Below are positions 6,901-7,890 of a DNA stretch of 7,890 nucleotides, piece by piece (the stretch's first letter is position 1; each line of letters starts with the position of its first letter). The notes beneath the pieces are model-generated. The model was not told the DNA's origin. It searched no databases and saw only the letters and a program-made list of their open reading frames with translations. The stretch spans positions 1 to 7,890 of the forward strand of contig JAHZHS010000096.1 of assembly GCA_019420135.1 (NCBI GenBank), written 5' to 3'. Source of the stretch: Oscillospiraceae bacterium. Its GTDB lineage: Bacteria > Bacillota > Clostridia > Oscillospirales > Ruminococcaceae. The position numbers and the translations under genes are program-made.

Positions 6901-7890
6901 ACCACCGAAAACTGCGCCAACTTTGGCGCGGTCAACGGCAGCGGCGAATGGGTGGGCGGCGTCTGCGGCGGCAACACCGGCACCATCACCGGCTGCACCA
7001 ACAGCGGCGCCGTCACCGGCAACGGCGAGAACGTGGGCGGCATCGTCGGTTATACCGAAGATGGCGCTATTGAGAACTGCCAAAACAGCGGCAGCGTCAC
7101 CGGCGGCAAATATACCGGCGCGATCTGCGGCTGGAATAATGCCGGCACCATCACCGGCTGCACCAATGAGGGCGCGGTCAACGGCAGCGGCGACCTGGGC
7201 GGCATCTGCGGCCACAACGAAGGCACCGTGAAAAACTGCACCAACAGCGGCGCCGTGAACAATGGTGACAAGAATACGGCGGGCGGTATCTGCGGTTACT
7301 CCAAGACCGATGTCACCGGCTGCACCAACAGCGGCGCCGTCACCGGCAAGACCTATGTGGGCGGTATCGTCGGCTATACCGACGATGGTGCTGTTGAGAC
7401 CTGCCAGAACAGCGGCAGCATCACCGGCAACGGTGAGGACGTGGGCGGCATCTGCGGCTTCAGCAACCAGCCCATCACCAACTGCGCCAACACCGGCGAC
7501 ATCACCGGCGGCAGCGTTGTGGGCGGCGTCTGCGGCCTCATGGTCTCCTCCAAAGTTACCATCTCGAACTGCTACAATACCGGTACTGTTACCGGCAGCG
7601 CCGTGGGCGCGGTCTATGGCAAAAACGGCAGAGGGCAGAGTGGTGACGGACAAGGCACCATCACCAACTGCTACTACCAGAGCGAGGAGACCACTTCCAC
7701 CCAGGAGGGTGCCACTCCCAAGACCGCCGACCAGTTCTCCTCCGGCGAGGTGTGCTGGCTGCTGAACGGTTCCACCAGCGAGCGCACCCTGGCCTGGTAC
7801 CAGAACCTGGACAACGACCAGGATAAGGATACCTACCCCGTGCTGGACAGCAGCCACGGCATCGTCTACTGCATTGAAGCGGACCCTGTG
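3946..7890 (+). CDS. Giant secreted DUF6273 / Ig-like / GLUG-repeat surface protein (3'-truncated by window edge)
   Basis: Open frame of 1315 codons from ATG at 3946 to the last base, with no stop seen. The first 25 residues are a signal peptide: KRR, then hydrophobic LSIFCVLALCLGLL, with likely cleavage after AFA. Residues about 46–273 are a DUF6273 domain: YFGNYFQ, KWRVLS (69–74), TWEKSTIRSWLN (101–112), WWLRSPG (220–226) and VRPAFHLDL (255–263). About 411–505 is an Ig/fibronectin-like module (TAPTLSNGSATRD…). About 510–618 is an ASH-like module (ISASPAALNF…). About 619–690 is a YDG-type Ig-like module (YIYDGNAKEPSG…NYSGTVTGTFQIAKA). About 691–770 is another Ig-like module. About 776–890 introduces a beta-helix region (YQIDSVTDLFWFAGLVNG, TFDGAGHTIEGL), followed by 13 GLUG-type repeats (about 895–1245) and a post-repeat segment containing LLNGSTSERTLAWYQN. 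Likely a cell-surface adhesin or matrix protein; the anchor would be beyond the window. GC content rises sharply from the N- to C-terminal half. Domain edges are approximate. Confidence 0.85.
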   Translation, partial: MKRRMLSIFCVLALCLGLLPSAAFAAADGGKAIQLVDSGTAANISGGQVDSIYFGNYFQSNSTTKEPVKWRVLSNSDGKLFLLSDQNLDVKPYNSSSTGITWEKSTIRSWLNGYAASENNSETNYSSNNFIDAAFSSDEQVAIADTYVYNKTQSNGTSNPNPYYSTSGGEDTTDRIFLLSIEEANNRNYFPNGNNSRKSTNTAYVASYSDMYGVGEADSWWLRSPGRYVYYAAYVNFGGGVDDTGDYVASTFIAVRPAFHLDLNSVLFTSAAVGGKSANGMDSGLTAVGGYDGNEWKLTLLDNSRNFSISSAKIEESKIDFSYSGAQTGANEYISIVIEDNGAITYYGRILQLDGTTNGSSGTTSLTLPDGVTLGDTTKLYVFNEQYNGGENDNSKLTDYGSELIEVNPTVDDTAPTLSNGSATRDSETSATVKFTSDEAGEYYYTVVESGATEPTDIVSGDSANMASGENTINLTNLTAGAKDIYIVAKDAVENVSQTLKIVIPEFIPTYTISASPAALNFSKKTVGYTEAPDGQTVTITNTGNQEVTVTLPTGTNYTITAGTGFADGTATLAPNGTATFAVQPKTGLAVGSYSETLTISSNHNTSAEVSLAFTVDPKSLDGAQVQVSGSYIYDGNAKEPSGENVTVTLHGEPLTENTDYTLSYEDNTDAGEATVKVSGTGNYSGTVTGTFQIAKATPTVSDVAVSSPATIYASTDISTITLTHGADDTPGTVKLDDGQTLSVGEDSYNWTFIPNDGNNYETTTGSIRLTVYEPPQEVDGVYQIDSVTDLFWFAGLVNGTLTDGTEQNTSASAVLTADIDLSGKTWPPIGNYDQSSRPNNKYAGTFDGAGHTIEGLKIESSADWQGFVGYLGNGGAIKDLTLGETCSVTGGDYVGGICGYTNGGTIESCTNAGTVTGQTDVGGVCGLSRGTITDCTNEGTVTGSGRWVGGVCGLSRGTVTGCTNEGTVIGSNNVGGVCGTNTGGTTENCANFGAVNGSGEWVGGVCGGNTGTITGCTNSGAVTGNGENVGGIVGYTEDGAIENCQNSGSVTGGKYTGAICGWNNAGTITGCTNEGAVNGSGDLGGICGHNEGTVKNCTNSGAVNNGDKNTAGGICGYSKTDVTGCTNSGAVTGKTYVGGIVGYTDDGAVETCQNSGSITGNGEDVGGICGFSNQPITNCANTGDITGGSVVGGVCGLMVSSKVTISNCYNTGTVTGSAVGAVYGKNGRGQSGDGQGTITNCYYQSEETTSTQEGATPKTADQFSSGEVCWLLNGSTSERTLAWYQNLDNDQDKDTYPVLDSSHGIVYCIEADPV
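6628..7680 (+). repeat. Thirteen tandem GLUG-type repeats of about 27 codons
   Basis: Repeat cores begin at 6628, 6709, 6790, 6868, 6952, 7033, 7114, 7195, 7279, 7357, 7441, 7519 and 7603, a spacing of 78, 81 or 84 nt (26–28 codons). Consensus: V-G-G-[IV]-C-G, 3–6 residues, T-[IV]-x-x-C-x-N-x-G-x-V-x-G. GLUG motifs are known from bacterial secreted adhesins and predicted beta-helices, one repeat per turn. The DNA itself is repetitive: 6709–6741 and 6790–6822 are identical over 33 nt. Units 6 and 10 have V in place of the first Cys, and unit 13 (VGAVYG) is degenerate. Confidence 0.88.

Noticed and set aside
6628..7680. Regular ~81-nt repeats as a CRISPR array
   Set aside because: Spacing is a multiple of three, repeats are degenerate at the protein level, and the whole array is one open frame encoding GLUG units.
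5023..7857. 944-codon open frame on the minus strand
   Set aside because: It runs antisense to the giant secreted protein. Its Ala/Gly/Val-rich periodic peptide is the mirror of the GLUG codons (GGC, ACC, AAC), which create few stops on the opposite strand. The + frame has a signal peptide, ribosome site and recognisable domains.

Overview
The window looks like a chromosomal segment of a gut-type Clostridia (Bacillota), probably Lachnospiraceae or Oscillospirales. The pointers are a Firmicute-type argD, an AgrA/AgrC-style LytTR–GHKL two-component pair, strong AGGAGG ribosome sites, and a very large secreted DUF6273/GLUG-repeat protein. This placement is inferred from gene content; no rRNA or other marker is present.

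Layout. (1) 1–996, +: 3' part of an acetylornithine aminotransferase gene (argD), closed by an intrinsic terminator at 1060–1103. (2) 997–1441: AT-rich, mostly non-coding stretch. It holds a minus-strand fragment resembling the C-terminal helix-turn-helix of phage/ICE RinA/DUF1492 sigma-like regulators, and an AT-rich inverted repeat. (3) 3462–1442, -: a two-gene operon, LytTR response regulator then GHKL histidine kinase, joined by an ATGA overlap and preceded by a near-consensus promoter (TTGACA-17-TAAAAT). (4) 3463–3634: divergent intergenic region with tandem TTGACA boxes and a small dyad. (5) 3635–3949, +: small protein resembling the RNA polymerase alpha C-terminal domain (helix-hairpin-helix). 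(6) 3946 to beyond the window end, +: secreted multidomain surface protein of at least 1315 residues. In order it has a signal peptide, DUF6273, several Ig-like modules and 13 GLUG-type repeats. It has no stop in the window.

How the parts may work together (inference). A membrane kinase and LytTR regulator are divergent from an operon pairing a small alpha-CTD-like protein with a giant secreted protein. The small gene overlaps the large one by ATGA. The large gene's ribosome-binding site lies in the 3' arm of a predicted hairpin just after two other strong inverted repeats, an arrangement that suggests translational coupling. The simplest model is a sensor-regulated surface-protein locus with an alpha-CTD-like accessory regulator. 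No peptide pheromone, AgrB-like protease, reverse transcriptase or recombinase gene is visible in the window.

Base composition is patchy. Sample 60-nt blocks counted by hand: 27% GC in the relic zone (1321–1380), 67% in the kinase (2281–2340), 45% in the DUF6273 part (4261–4320) and 73% in the GLUG part (6961–7020). This fits a mosaic, accessory region beside a core biosynthetic gene.
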